64,000 nucleotides of DNA from Margaritifera margaritifera (lineage: Eukaryota; Mollusca; Bivalvia; Unionida; Margaritiferidae), in contig JAQPZY010001436.1 in the NCBI GenBank assembly GCA_029931535.1, forward strand, positions 1,329,001 to 1,393,000, read 5' to 3'. The translations under genes were made by a program, and so were the position numbers. This document shows positions 51,418 to 64,000 of the stretch, one piece after another; within the stretch, counting starts at the first letter, position 1; each line of letters starts with the position of its first letter. The notes beneath the pieces are model-generated. The model did no database searches. It saw only the letters and a list, made by a program, of their open reading frames with translations, and was not told the DNA's origin.

Positions 51418-51575
51418 GATAGAGCCAAAGAGACAGAGACAAAGACAGAAAAAGTCAGACAGACAGACCGACAAACAGAGAGGTATATGTAGATATCGAT
51501 ATGTAGATAGATATATACCTTATCCACTGTCATTGTGTCTTTTCTTAAAACACTTCTTTTATTTTCCTGTTAAAG

Positions 51576-51699
51576 AGGTACAAGTGGGATAGATATAGCA
51601 CTACAGAAGGTTGACATTGACCAATGTCCCCTACCCCCAGGCTCAACGGAACAAAATGTATTTAATAACTCTGCCAGATGTAAGACAGACACAACAAAG
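51576..51699 (+). CDS. GPR158: GPR158/GPR179-like receptor, exon b (FKG...DIDQC linker)
   Basis: This short exon was found by looking for the piece that must join exon a to exon c. It starts after 'ttaaag' with one base that completes the Lys codon left open by exon a (phase 2). It then reads '[20 protein letters not shown]' and ends '...RCKTDTTK' before a 'gtaaggt' donor in phase 0. Joined to exon a this gives FK-G....D..L...DIDQC, the conserved end of the Cache domain and start of the cysteine-rich linker in GPR158/GPR179. NNS is a potential N-glycosylation site. The acceptor lacks a strong pyrimidine tract, but the phase agreement on both sides and the family match make the call convincing. 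Confidence 0.85.
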
Positions 51700-51959
51700 G
51701 TAAGGTTGAAGCAAGTGCAACAAAATACGATTCATGTGGTATAGAATTTACAAAAAAAACAGAACAAAGATTTTTTTGAAATTATGTTTTAAATGATTTT
51801 ATGTAGTCTATCTGAAATACAGGGAATGATAAAGCCAGAAGAAAAATAATAGTTGATTTTCATTCTAGTGGCTGCATCTTTGTGCCTTTACTTATTTTTT
51901 AAATAAATTTAGGTTATTAATTTAAAAATGTATACTTGTAAATCTACTTTAATACACAT
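51700..51959. other. intron, nothing recognised
   Basis: AT-rich. Confidence 0.5.
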
Positions 51960-52305
51960 TATTACACAAATATGTCTTATATAAACACAAACATGTCTTA
52001 TATAAACATAAGCATGTCTTATATAAATACAAACAAGTCTTATGTAACCACAAACATGTCTTATATATAAATACACGCTTTTGATATAAATACAGATATG
52101 TCTTATATACTCACAAACATGTCTTATATAAACAAAAACATGTCTTATATGAACAAAAACTTGTCTTATATAAACACGAACATGTCTTATATACATACAA
52201 ACGTGTCTAATATAAATATAAGCACGTCTTATGTAAATACAAACATGTCTTACATCAACTCAAATGTTTTATATAAATACACACAGGTCTTATATAAATA
52301 CAGTA
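51960..52305. repeat. 21-bp tandem repeat (acaaacatgtcttatataaac)
   Basis: The unit 'atgtcttatataaacacaaa' plus 'c' repeats about 16 times with drift. The period is a multiple of three, so open frames of 80-95 codons with Tyr-Ile-Arg-His repeats appear on both strands; these are not genes. Confidence 0.9.
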
Positions 52306-52455
52306 TTTTTCTGAGGCTTGCCTACGCTATATCAGAATAATATGAACGTCATTAAATAATTTGAGAATACCAATCATATTTTGTCTGGATCTTCGTTACT
52401 TTATCACTTCTTTCATTGAAAACCCTCAATGACCAGTAACACCAAAACATCAGAT

Positions 52456-52679
52456 TACCGTATATACTCGCGCATAATTCCATACCAACTGCAAACTGCA
52501 TTGACCCAGATCTGCCGTCGCATAATGCGCCGGCAGATCTGGGTCTATGCAGTTTGTAAGGACTATTCAGTAGAACAAACAACATAGACCCTGATCTGCC
52601 GGCGCATTATGCGACGGCAGATCAGGGTCTATGTTGCTTGCATTTTTTGAAAAGAGTTTATACGCGAGTATATACGGTA
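52456..52679. mobile_element. palindromic MITE with two internal hairpins
   Basis: The ends 'taccgtatatactcgcgcat' (52456) and, as reverse complement, 'taccgtatatactcgcgtat' (from 52679) form about 20-bp terminal inverted repeats. A TA dinucleotide at each edge could be the target duplication. Inside lie two long near-perfect palindromes: 52503-52545 (GACCCAGATCTGCCG arms) and 52580-52636 (CAACATAGACCCTGATCTG arms). Each is built around CGCATAATGCG and the two are close relatives of each other. No coding capacity. A Tc1/mariner-type origin fits a TA target, but the family is not certain. Confidence 0.85.
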
Positions 52680-53144
52680 TATTCTTAGCATTGTGCTAGA
52701 TGAACGGCTGTCGACCAATTATGATAAAATTGGGCCTTGCATTCATGAATTCAATTACATTCCTTGATGAAACAAAATGTATAGGCCTATATCCATTCAT
52801 GACTGTTACAAACTTTTTGATGGGTAATACATCTGGACTTTGAGAGATCTTATCCTTCAATCTGTGGTTCGATTGTTTTGATTACAAAATTTCTCAAAAT
52901 GTTTCTCAGAAGGTCTTAGCAATAAATTGTAAGCGTGCTATTTACGGAACATTTTCGTCGTAAAAATATAAAGGGTGCTGTTTAATTCATTATCTAAGTT
53001 GAAAAAGACACAAGGATAAACACCAAGTAAATCACGTCTTTCAGAGCATATAGAACTTGATTACAGTTGCGGCTCCTTATTGCTTTAAATATTGTACCGA
53101 TGAAGTAATACGAAAAAAATGGTAGCCGACCCTTTCTTTTTCAG
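52680..53144. other. intron, nothing recognised
   Basis: Remainder of the 1.4 kb intron. No signal except the splice acceptor at its end. Confidence 0.5.
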
Positions 53145-53288
53145 TGTGAGCCTATTCCGGAACTTGGATTTCGACGTGGTTCTTATAAATGCCTCTGCAA
53201 AGATGGGTTCTACTTCCCAGATATAATGTCCAAACAAAAATACTTTAACGGCACGGAAATCGAGTATGAATATGCAAAGAAGAAAAAG
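53145..53288 (+). CDS. GPR158: GPR158/GPR179-like receptor, exon c (EGF-like stretch)
   Basis: The exon is bounded by a 'ctttctttttcag' acceptor and an 'aag|gtaacc' donor and is phase 0 on both sides, encoding 48 residues. It contains 'CEPIPELGFRRGSYKCLCKD' followed by GFYFPD. This matches the cysteine-rich EGF-like segment of GPR158/GPR179 (RC.P....GF..G.Y.C.CK.GFY.P) that links the Cache domain to the membrane. NGT is a potential glycosylation site, and a basic AKKKK end precedes the splice site. The reading frame is open throughout. Confidence 0.9.
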
Positions 53289-54148
53289 GTAACCTGATCA
53301 TGTTGCTGATGTGTAGAAGGAAAAATAAATATGTAGAACACAATCTCCTTTGAAAATAGGTTCTGCGTATCATGAACATACACAATTCATTCCATATCAG
53401 ACACACCACAATCTCTTACCATTAATCTACAGGTCAACTGAAATGCAAACCTTTGCATGGACAGCCTTATGCATTTCAGGAAAGTGAGCGTTTATGACAA
53501 TTGTAAAAGTTAGCGAAATATTTCAGAAGTTACCATTTAACTCTAATTGATATAGAATTATTAGTCAAAGAGTCTTGACGGGTCTTGGAGATTTAGAGCG
53601 GATGAGGGCACACGTATACATCGCATATTGCCCATTCGTGACAGTTTGCATCAAATGGGGAAAAATATCGCTACTAGCATCGCTATAATTTTAAATATTA
53701 TAATCCATTCAAAACCTTTTCAAACCACAAGCTAGAAATCTTACCTAAAAAGACAAAGAGCATCCTAGGATAAGGACTTCCAAATTACAATGATATCAAA
53801 CCATCTTTAAAAAAAATCCCTCCATTAATGAAAAAAATAAATGCCTAACATTCTGCCCAAAACCGGCTTGACAGCTTCTTACCTCGTTCTGCGTTGAGAA
53901 TGTGACATTGGCTTTAAAATCAGATTAAGCCAGGTTAAAGATTTCAGTCTCACTCTGGTCTCCTGTACTTTTTCTGTTTGTTACGGCTTTTTTTAAGCAA
54001 TTTATCATCAATCTTTTAAACCTAGATGTTAAGATTTAAAGAAAAATAAAATACATCTTAAATCATTAATTAAGTTTCTCCTTCTTTTGTGATGACATTT
54101 AAAAGAGAACAGAACACGACTCATGCCTGAAACCTTTATCTTTTTCAG
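53289..54148. other. intron, nothing recognised
   Basis: An 860-bp AT-rich intron with no embedded element seen. Confidence 0.6.
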
Positions 54149-54343
54149 GGTGAACCCAATATGTATGACATAGGCTTCAAGTGTCTTCCTTGTGCCCTGG
54201 AATGCGATACGTGTGAAGATTCAAGTCCGTGCGTCATTACACTAAACTGGTTGCAAAGGAGCATTGTATTGGGAATATCCGGGCTCATCATGTGCTGCAT
54301 TCCCGCCCTTGTCTGGTTCACTGTACAATACAAAGATGTCAAG
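54149..54343 (+). CDS. GPR158: GPR158/GPR179-like receptor, exon d (TM1)
   Basis: 65 codons, phase 0 on both sides, between a 'tctttttcag' acceptor and an 'aag|gtacgt' donor. The N-terminal half, 'GFKCLPCALECDTCEDSSPC', matches the CLPC..GC..C.D.SPC motif just before the membrane in GPR158/GPR179. The second half holds a roughly 20-residue hydrophobic helix within 'SIVLGISGLIMCCIPALVWF', taken as the first transmembrane segment. It is followed by TVQYKDVK, which leads to the first intracellular loop. Exons for helices 2-7 were not found before the window end; the intron that follows holds the LTR retrotransposon. Confidence 0.9.
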
Positions 54344-57750
<3,407 letters not shown>

Positions 57751-58894
57751 TGTCACAGGATGAAGCTGGGTTGGGACTGGATTAGTGAAGACACCGAAAG
57801 CAACTGCGTTAATAAGATGTTTATTTATAAACGCAATTTAAAGATGAACAAATCTGACACCATTATGACAAAAAGATAAGGAAAATTATAAAGTTCCTAA
57901 CATGGAACTATCAACAACAAGTAACTCAACGAGAAAAATCAAAGATGAATTTAACGAATGGAATTTTAAACAAACGTGAATAGCATCCTATCACCAATCG
58001 ACAAATAAGAGTATATGATTTACACCCCAATATAAACAAGGTCTTATTAAGTACCAAGGGTGACCAAAGCATGTGATTTATGCGCTTATCAATATGATAC
58101 TCATCAATTTATCAATTCATCAAGCGATATTGGAATATGTATGAATTTATGAATATATCGTTCATATAACGAAAATGAAATGGGAATGCATGAAATTATG
58201 AATCTATCACACATATAGCGATATTGAAATGGGAATGAATGTAATTTTGCACAGATAGCAATATTGAGATAACAATAAAATGGAACACGCAATAAATATA
58301 ACTATCGTGGCGCCCGTTTGACGACCAAGATGTATCTACGGTTCCACCCGCTCTAGTCCATGGTCAAGGAGCCACCACGCATGGTCCACCCCTCCCAGTC
58401 TGTTGAAGGATCCCTCGAGAGCCTTCACATTAACACAGACCCGTTGGTCGAGAAGCCTTGGTCCCTCGCATCGAGAAAACCAGTACACTCTTCCGAAACA
58501 ACGTCACCAGACACAGCGTACACGTCACACGAAACCACACAGAGTTCTGTGACTTCACACCACCAAACCATACATAAGGAACAGCTCTACAGCTGAAGTT
58601 TTGCTCCCGTAAAGAGGTAAGCTTTCTGACAAGACTCATCGTAGTGTAATTTGTTTATAGAGAATTCGCTCTATATGTACTCGAGCTGTGACAGATATGC
58701 GCAGCAGCTAGGTACGTGAGTTTTCACTGCAGGCAATTTGCACGTGCAGCATGGGGTGAATCGCGCTCAGTATTTCAAAATAACTAGAGCCGAAAAAATA
58801 AACAACCCCCGAGTAACGCTCTAGTCGGAAACGAAACCCGAATACATTTTTGATCACATATACATATTGATATAAACGATACAATTCCGTGACA
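57751..58894 (-). repeat. 3' LTR (complete), 1144 bp
   Basis: On the plus strand it begins 'tgtcacaggatgaagc' and ends 'attccgtgaca', so the LTR has TGTCAC...GTGACA ends, a 6-bp inverted repeat. The right border is set by the adjacent polypurine tract and the left border by the start of homology with the 5' LTR at 63863. Around 58100-58260 it contains internal AT-rich subrepeats around 'gaaatgggaatg'. Confidence 0.9.
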
Positions 58895-58917
58895 ATACCT
58901 CCCCCCTTTAAAAAAAG
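58895..58917 (-). promoter_or_regulatory. polypurine tract
   Basis: On the minus strand 'aaaggggggaggtat' lies immediately before the TGTCAC start of the 3' LTR. This is the expected position of the plus-strand primer. Confidence 0.85.
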
Positions 58918-59016
58918 TTGAAGCACTTTTAGAAAATCACGGAATTTTGCAAAAATACAAACTGAAACGTATTATTTACATCGCCAGAATATCATGGTAA
59001 GAAAAAAAACTGCCAA

Positions 59017-60777
59017 TCACACTCTGCTTAAATAATCGGCCCCTACATTTTCCGACCCTCTGATTGCTTCGATCCGGAAACGATATGGCTGCAGAGTCAA
59101 TGCCCAACGCATCAATCTTGCGTTGGCAACTTTTGCCTTGTTCAAATATATGAGAGGCTGATGGTCCGTTTCAAGGACAAATTCCCTTCCGAAAAGGTAC
59201 GTGTGGAATTTACCTATACCCCACACCAGTGCCAAGCACTCCTTTTCGATCACGGAGTAGTTTTGCTCCCTAGGCAGCAATTTCCTACTAGCATAAGCTA
59301 TGGGTAACTTTACCCCATCTTGCTCCTGTAGCAAAACTGCTCCTAAGCCCGTGTCGGATGCGTCAGTTCTCAATATGAACGATTTATTTAATTCTGGCAA
59401 CTTTAGGATCGGTGCACTGATCAATCTTGCCTTAAGGGCGTTAAAAGCTTTTTCTTGGCATAAACCCCAAGAAACTTTATTTGGCTGCCCTTTCCTAGTT
59501 AAATCCGTCAATGGACTAGCCATAGCGGCGAAATTTGGAACGAACTTCCTATAAAAACCTATCAATCCAAGAAACGATCGTATCTGTTTCTTGGTTTCTG
59601 GCCTAGGAGCGTCTTTAATCGCTTCAATTTTATCAGGGTGGGGTTTTAACTGCCCCGACCCACTTACTAGATGGCCCAAGCATTCCAAGTTAGAATATGC
59701 TATGCTACACTTGGAGGGTCTCGCTGTGAGATTTGCCTTGCGGAGTCTGTCAAACGGATCGACTAATACCCTAACATGCTCTTCCCAGGAATGCGTATAT
59801 ACAAGAATATCGTCGACAAAACTATCTACGTTGTTCATGCCTTTCAACAATTTTCGCATAAGTCGCACGCACGACGCACCGGCGTTAACCAGACCAAAAG
59901 GCATAACCTTAAACTGGAAAAGACCTTTAGGGGTCGCGAATGCCGTTAATACGCGGGCATTTTCAGCGATGGGCACCTGCCAATATCCTTTTGTAAGATC
60001 TAATTTAGAAATGTACTGGTGCCCCGCCAATTTTGAAAACAAGCCCTCCATGTCTGGCATCGGTTCAGCATCAAACACGGTGACTTTATTTAGTTGTCGA
60101 AAGTCTATGCAAAATCGATTCGTTCCGTCTTTCTTTCGGACCAATACCACGGGCGAAGAATAGGGGGAGTTTGAGGGTTCAATCACTCTCAGGTCTAACA
60201 TTTTACCTACTTCCTCATCGATTGTCTCCCGTGCGTTAAAGGGTATTGGATATCCCTTTATTCTGATTGGCTCCGATGTATTCAAGTTTATCTCGTGCGT
60301 TATTAATCCAGTATTACCTGGTCGATCTGTAAATACGTCTGGGTACTTACTCAAAATTTCCCTGACTTGCTGACGCTGACCTTCAGGTAATTCTGGGCAC
60401 ACGCTGACCATATCTATTCCCTCATTTCCTACAACCATGGGGTACTCGAGGGGAATTTCTGTGTTGGGGTCACTCGGCTCGTCTTCTATGACCGCAATAC
60501 ATACGACGTTCAAAACGCCCTTTCCAACAGTTTGATCAGGTCTCTCCACGTATCGTTTTAACATATTGGCATGAAATATTCTCAACCTACCTTTCATGTC
60601 GATTCGGTAGTCCATTTCACCCTTGACCTGTTTGACCTCATATGGCCCTTTCCATTGGACCAATAATTTGTTTCTACTAGTAAGGAGTAGCACCAACACT
60701 CGATCACCCACGTCGAATTTCCTACTTCGCGTTCCGCGGTTGTAATACTTCGCGTACTTGCGACCCGACTTCACGAG
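59017..60777 (-). pseudogene. pol: pol: GPY/F module, reverse transcriptase and RNase H
   Basis: An open stretch of about 586 codons, the C-terminal half of pol. Residues are counted from the Val codon at 60774. The integrase C-terminal GPY/F-type module comes first (WKGPY at 41-45), then a linker. Reverse transcriptase follows from about 160 to 400, with the first catalytic Asp at 259 ('SKLDLTKGYW') and the box FVDD at 319-322. RNase H runs from about 465, with the acidic set Asp471, Glu510 or Glu512, Asp537 and Asp580. The frame ends with DYLSRV and a stop, about 120 bp before the 3' LTR. All catalytic residues are intact. The piece is cut off from the upstream integrase by one in-frame TAG (60778-60780). 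The gene ends with RNase H, with no integrase behind it. Confidence 0.93.
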
Positions 60778-60780
60778 CTA

Positions 60781-61020
60781 GTCATGTGCCATCCGACACG
60801 TGCTTTCTAATCTCTCGCGTAAGTCGACGACGTATTGGTAGGTGGTTTTAACTTCTCCGTCCGCGATATCACCCGACCATAGTTCGCGCAGAATCCGCAT
60901 AGGACCACGAATTGTCCTACCGTATAGCAATTCAAACGGCGAGAATCCCAAGCTCTCGTGCGGTACCTCGCGATACGCGAACAAAATCGCGTTCAAATAC
61001 CGGTCCCAATCTCGCGGTTT
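60781..61020 (-). pseudogene. pol: pol: integrase segment after catalytic core
   Basis: 80 codons, open between two in-frame TAG stops and collinear with the flanking pol pieces in the same frame. It contains 'KPRDWDRYLNAILFAYREVP' and 'GFSPFELLYGRTIRGPM', the conserved PRDWD..L....FAYRE.PHESLGFSPFELLYGR stretch that follows the DDE core in gypsy integrases. Without the stops it would join the core to the GPY/F module. Confidence 0.88.
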
Positions 61021-61023
61021 CTA

Positions 61024-61330
61024 CGGGCACATCCGACGTAGCATTTGTTTCAACGTCCCGTTAAATCTCTCTACCAATCCATTACACATGGGGTGATACG
61101 GCGTGGTGCGCAACTGCTTAATTGACAACAACCTACTAATTTCTGCCATGAGTTCTGAGGTAAACTGGGCCCCACAATCTGTGAGAATTTCTTCAGGTAC
61201 CCCTACCCTGCTGAACATGTCTACAAGCGCCTCGGCTACACGTTCAGTTTCAATTGATGGTAAAGCTATGGCTTCTGGGTATCTAGTTGCATAATCGACT
61301 AGAGTAAGGATATCGGTTTTTCCGATCTGT
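61024..61330 (-). pseudogene. pol: pol: integrase catalytic core
   Basis: The integrase core follows a one-base-class frameshift near 61310-61330. It reads 'DILTLVDYATRYPEAIALPS', 'TDCGAQF' with the second catalytic Asp, and 'NGLVERFNGTLK' with the catalytic Glu 36 residues after that Asp (D,D35E). The first catalytic Asp ('VAVDIVGP') is in the preceding frame. It ends at an in-frame TAG at 61021-61023. The core motifs are intact and only the reading frame is damaged. Confidence 0.9.
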
Positions 61331-62527
61331 AATTGGAAATATGGGTCCCACAATATCAACAGCTACCCTTTTAAATGGGGTATCTATTAGAGGCATTTTA
61401 CCTAATGGTACTCTGGTATTCCTTCCCTTCGACACCGTCTTCTGGCAAACGTCGCACGATCGACAGAATCGTGCTACGTCACTATTTACGCCAGGCCAAT
61501 AAAACTCCGCTAATACTCTGTCGGTTGTTTTTTTCATGCCTAAGTGACCCGCCATACTGGACTCGTGTGCCACTCTCAGTACATGTGGCCTGAATTTCTG
61601 AGGGACAACTAGTTGGAAATACTTTCTACCGTCCGACGTGGTAAATTCTCTATACATTAAACCTTTGGTACGTAAGAATTTAGAGCTCCCACCGCCCTTA
61701 CAATATTTCGCGGTACCGGACATGATCCTCTCCGCGGTCGCGCTCAAGGACGCGTCCTGCCTCTGCTCACGCGTAAATTCATCGCTCGAGATATCAGTCA
61801 CGGCTTCCGGAACTTTTAACTTACGTAGCGGCTTTTTATCCGCCTGCGCCTGTGCCCTAGTTTCGACCGCTTGTACAATGGAAAACCGGAAATCAGAGAG
61901 AGTTGGGAGTCTGGATCCCTCGACATTTCCGATAGTTAGGTCGTATATGGGGTTTTCCATACACAGAGCTTCTACGGTTCCGGTCAGGAAAGGCGTCTCG
62001 ATTTCTATTCTCGCGACGGGGACGCGATCAATTGTTTGATCTAATAACATGCACGGGGATTTCCAACCAAGCATTTGGTCATCCCTAACGAGACTCCGCT
62101 TTACTACGACGCCCGTGCACCCGGTGTCGCGTAAGACCGTGACTTCTTGACCGTTGGCGGTACCAGTAGCAGTTGGTACCCTCGCCTCGGGAAAAAGACA
62201 AGTGCCGATCGACTGAATAACATCATGACCGATCTGCGCACGCGCTGCGGACTCGTATACCTTATTCGCGTTATTAGATGCCGAATTATCACGCGGAAAA
62301 TCATCGCGCTTACCGCCTCCTGACCATGCTCTGCTTTCAATAGCAACCGCGACTCTCTGGACAAACCCCTTCCTTTTCGGACAATCGGGCGTGCTGTGAC
62401 CCCATTCCTTACAGGTAAAACATTGTATATCCCTACGATTTGTACCCTTCCCAGATTGAAAGTTTCCACCTTTATTTGTACCAAGTTTCTCGGGTTCCCT
62501 GGGTCTCTGATCTTTAGCTTGTTTACC
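61283..62527 (-). pseudogene. pol: pol: zinc knuckle, protease and integrase N-terminus
   Basis: A continuous open frame runs from a TGA at 62528-62530 to 61283. Domains in order: a CCHC zinc knuckle 'CFTCKEWGHSTPDC' (62381-62422; the end of gag), an aspartic protease with the active-site triplet DTG at 62120-62128 ('LRDTGCTGVVVK'), a spacer, and the integrase HHCC zinc finger ('AHESSMAGHLGM' then 'CRSCDVCQ', about 61440-61570). It ends with the first catalytic Asp in 'VAVDIVGP', after which the frame is lost to a shift. Finding gag zinc knuckle, protease and integrase in one frame fits a Gag-Pol fusion or short gag-pol overlap, but the gag-pol boundary cannot be set in this damaged copy. Confidence 0.88.
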
Positions 62528-63560
62528 TCACTTGTTATCCCTTGAAACCACATTCTGGGTACCTCCCCGAGCTTCGGCGAAATAGTCTGCCTGAGTAGCC
62601 ATATCAGAGATATTATTGAAGGACTTTTCCCTCAGGAACAAGTACAATTCCCTACCACAAGTGTTTAACAGCTGGTCCCTAAGTAAAAATCGGTAAGACC
62701 CTCAAACGTTTTTTGAATCTTACCACATTCAACCCAACGCTGGAAATAATCACCCGTCCTACTGACGAACTGGGTGAATGTCTCGCCTTTCTCGGGTTTA
62801 CTATATTTAAACTTTTTGCGGAACCCTTGTTCTGTCAACTCGTATCTCTTAAGGAGTGCCTCTCTTAATGCGTCATAGTTTAATGCGTCGTTCACGGGAA
62901 GACGCGAATACACATCTAGCGCTTTACCTTTAAGTAACGCGCTGAGATGGAGCGACCAATCATCTTTTTTCCACTTTTGGATGGTAGCATATCGCTCAAA
63001 CCTATGTAAATAACTATCTAAGTTATCTTTGTCATCTTCGAAAGGGGGTAATTTAGGGCCTCTTAACTTTGATTCTTGTTGACCATCTTTCTTAGCCTCT
63101 AATAATTCAAATTTCCTTCTATGTTCTTTCTCCATATTCCTGTCTTCTAACTCGATGGCTTGTAACTTTGCTTGTTTCTTCTTCTCTAACTTTCTTTCCT
63201 CAAGGTCTCTTATCTGCTCTATTCTTTCCCTTTCTGCTTCCCTTTCCCAACCTATCCTTTCCTTCTCTGCCTGTTTCTCTAACTCTATCTTCTCCTTCTC
63301 TGCCTGCTTCTCTAACTCTATCTTCTCCTTCTCTGCCTGCTTCTCTAACTCTATCTTCTCCTTCTCAAATTCCATCTTCTCCCTTTTAAATGCTATCTTT
63401 CTTTCCTCGGCTTGCTTGTCTAATTCTAACTTTTCCCTTTCTATATCTCTCTCCTTTAATCCCTTTCTCGAGACTGCTCCTCCTGAACGAATTTTCTAAG
63501 GGCCTCCCCCTCATACCCAAACTGTTTGCCCAACTCCACTAGATCTTTGAGTGACGACAT
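62528..63560 (-). pseudogene. gag: gag (frameshifted)
   Basis: The start is placed at the ATG at 63558-63560, which opens 'MSSLKDLVELGKQFGYEGEA'. After a frameshift near 63470 it continues as a long coiled coil with four exact-type repeats of KEKIELEKQAE (about 63240-63375), then a capsid-like part ('LPPFEDDKDNLDSYLHRFER', 'FSRTGDYFQRW'-type region) down to 62690. A second frameshift near 62690 moves the frame to 'QLLNTCGRELYLFL' and 'DMATQADYFAEARGG'. A TGA at 62528-62530 precedes the zinc-knuckle part. The coiled-coil repeats are nearly identical at the DNA level and look locally amplified. Confidence 0.82.
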
Positions 63561-63841
63561 GATAAATACTGTTGATAAGATCACCAATCCTAAGTGCACT
63601 ATCATATAACACATACAATTTTTAGGACTACACGAACCAACCGTATATCCCTTCTCCAAATATATGCAATATGTATATATGATAAGCAAATGGTAAATAA
63701 AACAAAATATGAGTGAGGTATTCACTCACCCGCCTGAATTAGCTCTTGTCAGGAAGGTCACAATCTGAAACAGATAACTGAAAAATCTTACCGGAGTCAA
63801 GACCTACGCAAACTAACGTCCGTGCTCCGACTAATCCAATA

Positions 63842-63860
63842 AATCCCACTTCTGACACCA
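63842..63860 (-). promoter_or_regulatory. primer binding site, tRNA-Leu type
   Basis: The minus strand reads 'tggtgtcagaagtgggatt', two bases downstream of the 5' LTR end. Its complement ends in ...TGACACCA, matching the 3' end of eukaryotic tRNA-Leu plus CCA over the whole 19 nt as far as I can recall the consensus. Confidence 0.8.
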
Positions 63861-63862
63861 TT

Positions 63863-64000
63863 TGTCACAGGATGAAGCCGGGTTGGGACTGGATTAGTGA
63901 AGACACCGAAAGCAACTGCGTTAATAAGATGTTTATTTATAAACGCAATTTAAAGATGAACAAATCTGACACCATTATAACAAAAAGATAAGGAAAATTA
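63863..64000 (-). repeat. 5' LTR (partial, cut by window end)
   Basis: 138 bp homologous to 57751-57888, with two substitutions (t/c at the 'agcyggg' position and g/a at the 'attatrac' position). The rest lies beyond the window. Confidence 0.95.

Larger units (their letters stand above)
57751..64000 (-). mobile_element. Gmr1-like Ty3/gypsy LTR retrotransposon, 5' LTR truncated by window
   Basis: A minus-strand element lies between a complete 3' LTR (57751-58894) and a 5' LTR entering at 63863. It has a tRNA-Leu-type primer binding site, gag with a zinc knuckle, and pol in the order protease, integrase, reverse transcriptase, RNase H, then a polypurine tract. Gypsy-type RT combined with integrase upstream of RT is the hallmark of the Gmr1 group. 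If the 5' LTR has the length of the 3' LTR, the whole element is about 7.25 kb. The first 138 bases of the two LTRs differ at only two positions, so the insertion is young. At least three frameshifts and three in-frame stops make this copy non-autonomous. It lies in an intron of the receptor, antisense to it. Confidence 0.9.

Noticed and set aside
51909..52340. Tyr/His/Arg repeat proteins on both strands
   Set aside because: Created by a 21-bp tandem repeat; the period is a multiple of three.
59591..60163. 190-codon plus-strand open frame
   Set aside because: Antisense shadow of the reverse transcriptase coding strand.
62104..62553. 149-codon minus-strand open frame
   Set aside because: Wrong frame over the zinc knuckle and protease; the neighbouring frame carries CCHC and DTG motifs.

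Overview
The window looks like AT-rich animal (metazoan) nuclear DNA. Coding sequence is sparse and split by long introns. There are many (AT)n, (CT)n and (TAA)n microsatellites and many short-period tandem arrays, and the transposon families present are typical of marine invertebrates. A lophotrochozoan, most likely a mollusc, is my best guess. That is an inference from the repeat style and receptor family and is not proven by any single feature.

Only one host gene is recognisable. Four plus-strand exons (36868-37051, 51576-51699, 53145-53288, 54149-54343) have compatible splice phases. Together they encode part of an orphan class C GPCR of the GPR158/GPR179 (metabotropic glycine receptor) family: the end of the extracellular Cache-like domain, the FKG...DIDQC linker, the cysteine-rich EGF-like stretch and the first transmembrane helix. 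Upstream N-terminal exons and the rest of the seven-helix bundle were not found; the latter presumably lies to the right of the window.

Region by region. 1-16.8 kb is mostly unrecognised AT-rich DNA with tandem arrays (34, 53, 19, 48 and 74 bp periods), a tRNA-derived SINE (about 7.3-7.48 kb) and a LINE tail (4.4-5.5 kb). 16.8-28 kb is a transposon graveyard: several broken LINE reverse transcriptase copies in both orientations, three hAT-type MITEs, and a LINE ORF1-like fragment. 28-36.8 kb is mostly unrecognised, with a large 29-bp satellite (33.3-34.9 kb) and a perfect-looking fold-back just upstream of the first exon. The 14.5 kb intron 37052-51575 holds another hAT MITE with a perfect 8-bp target duplication, a 53-bp array, a badly decayed Polinton/Maverick-like element (40.4-46.2 kb, integrase at 45.2-46.2 kb) and a mariner relic (48.6-49.4 kb). 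Between the last exons sits a small MITE made of nested palindromes (52456-52679).

The right end (57751-64000) is a young Ty3/gypsy-type LTR retrotransposon on the minus strand, cut by the window edge inside its 5' LTR. Its pol order is protease, integrase, reverse transcriptase, RNase H. This is the copia-like order known from the Gmr1 group, not the usual gypsy order. The LTR parts that can be compared differ at only 2 of 138 positions, yet the coding region already carries frameshifts and in-frame stops. This element and the Polinton-like relic are the most interesting parts of the window.
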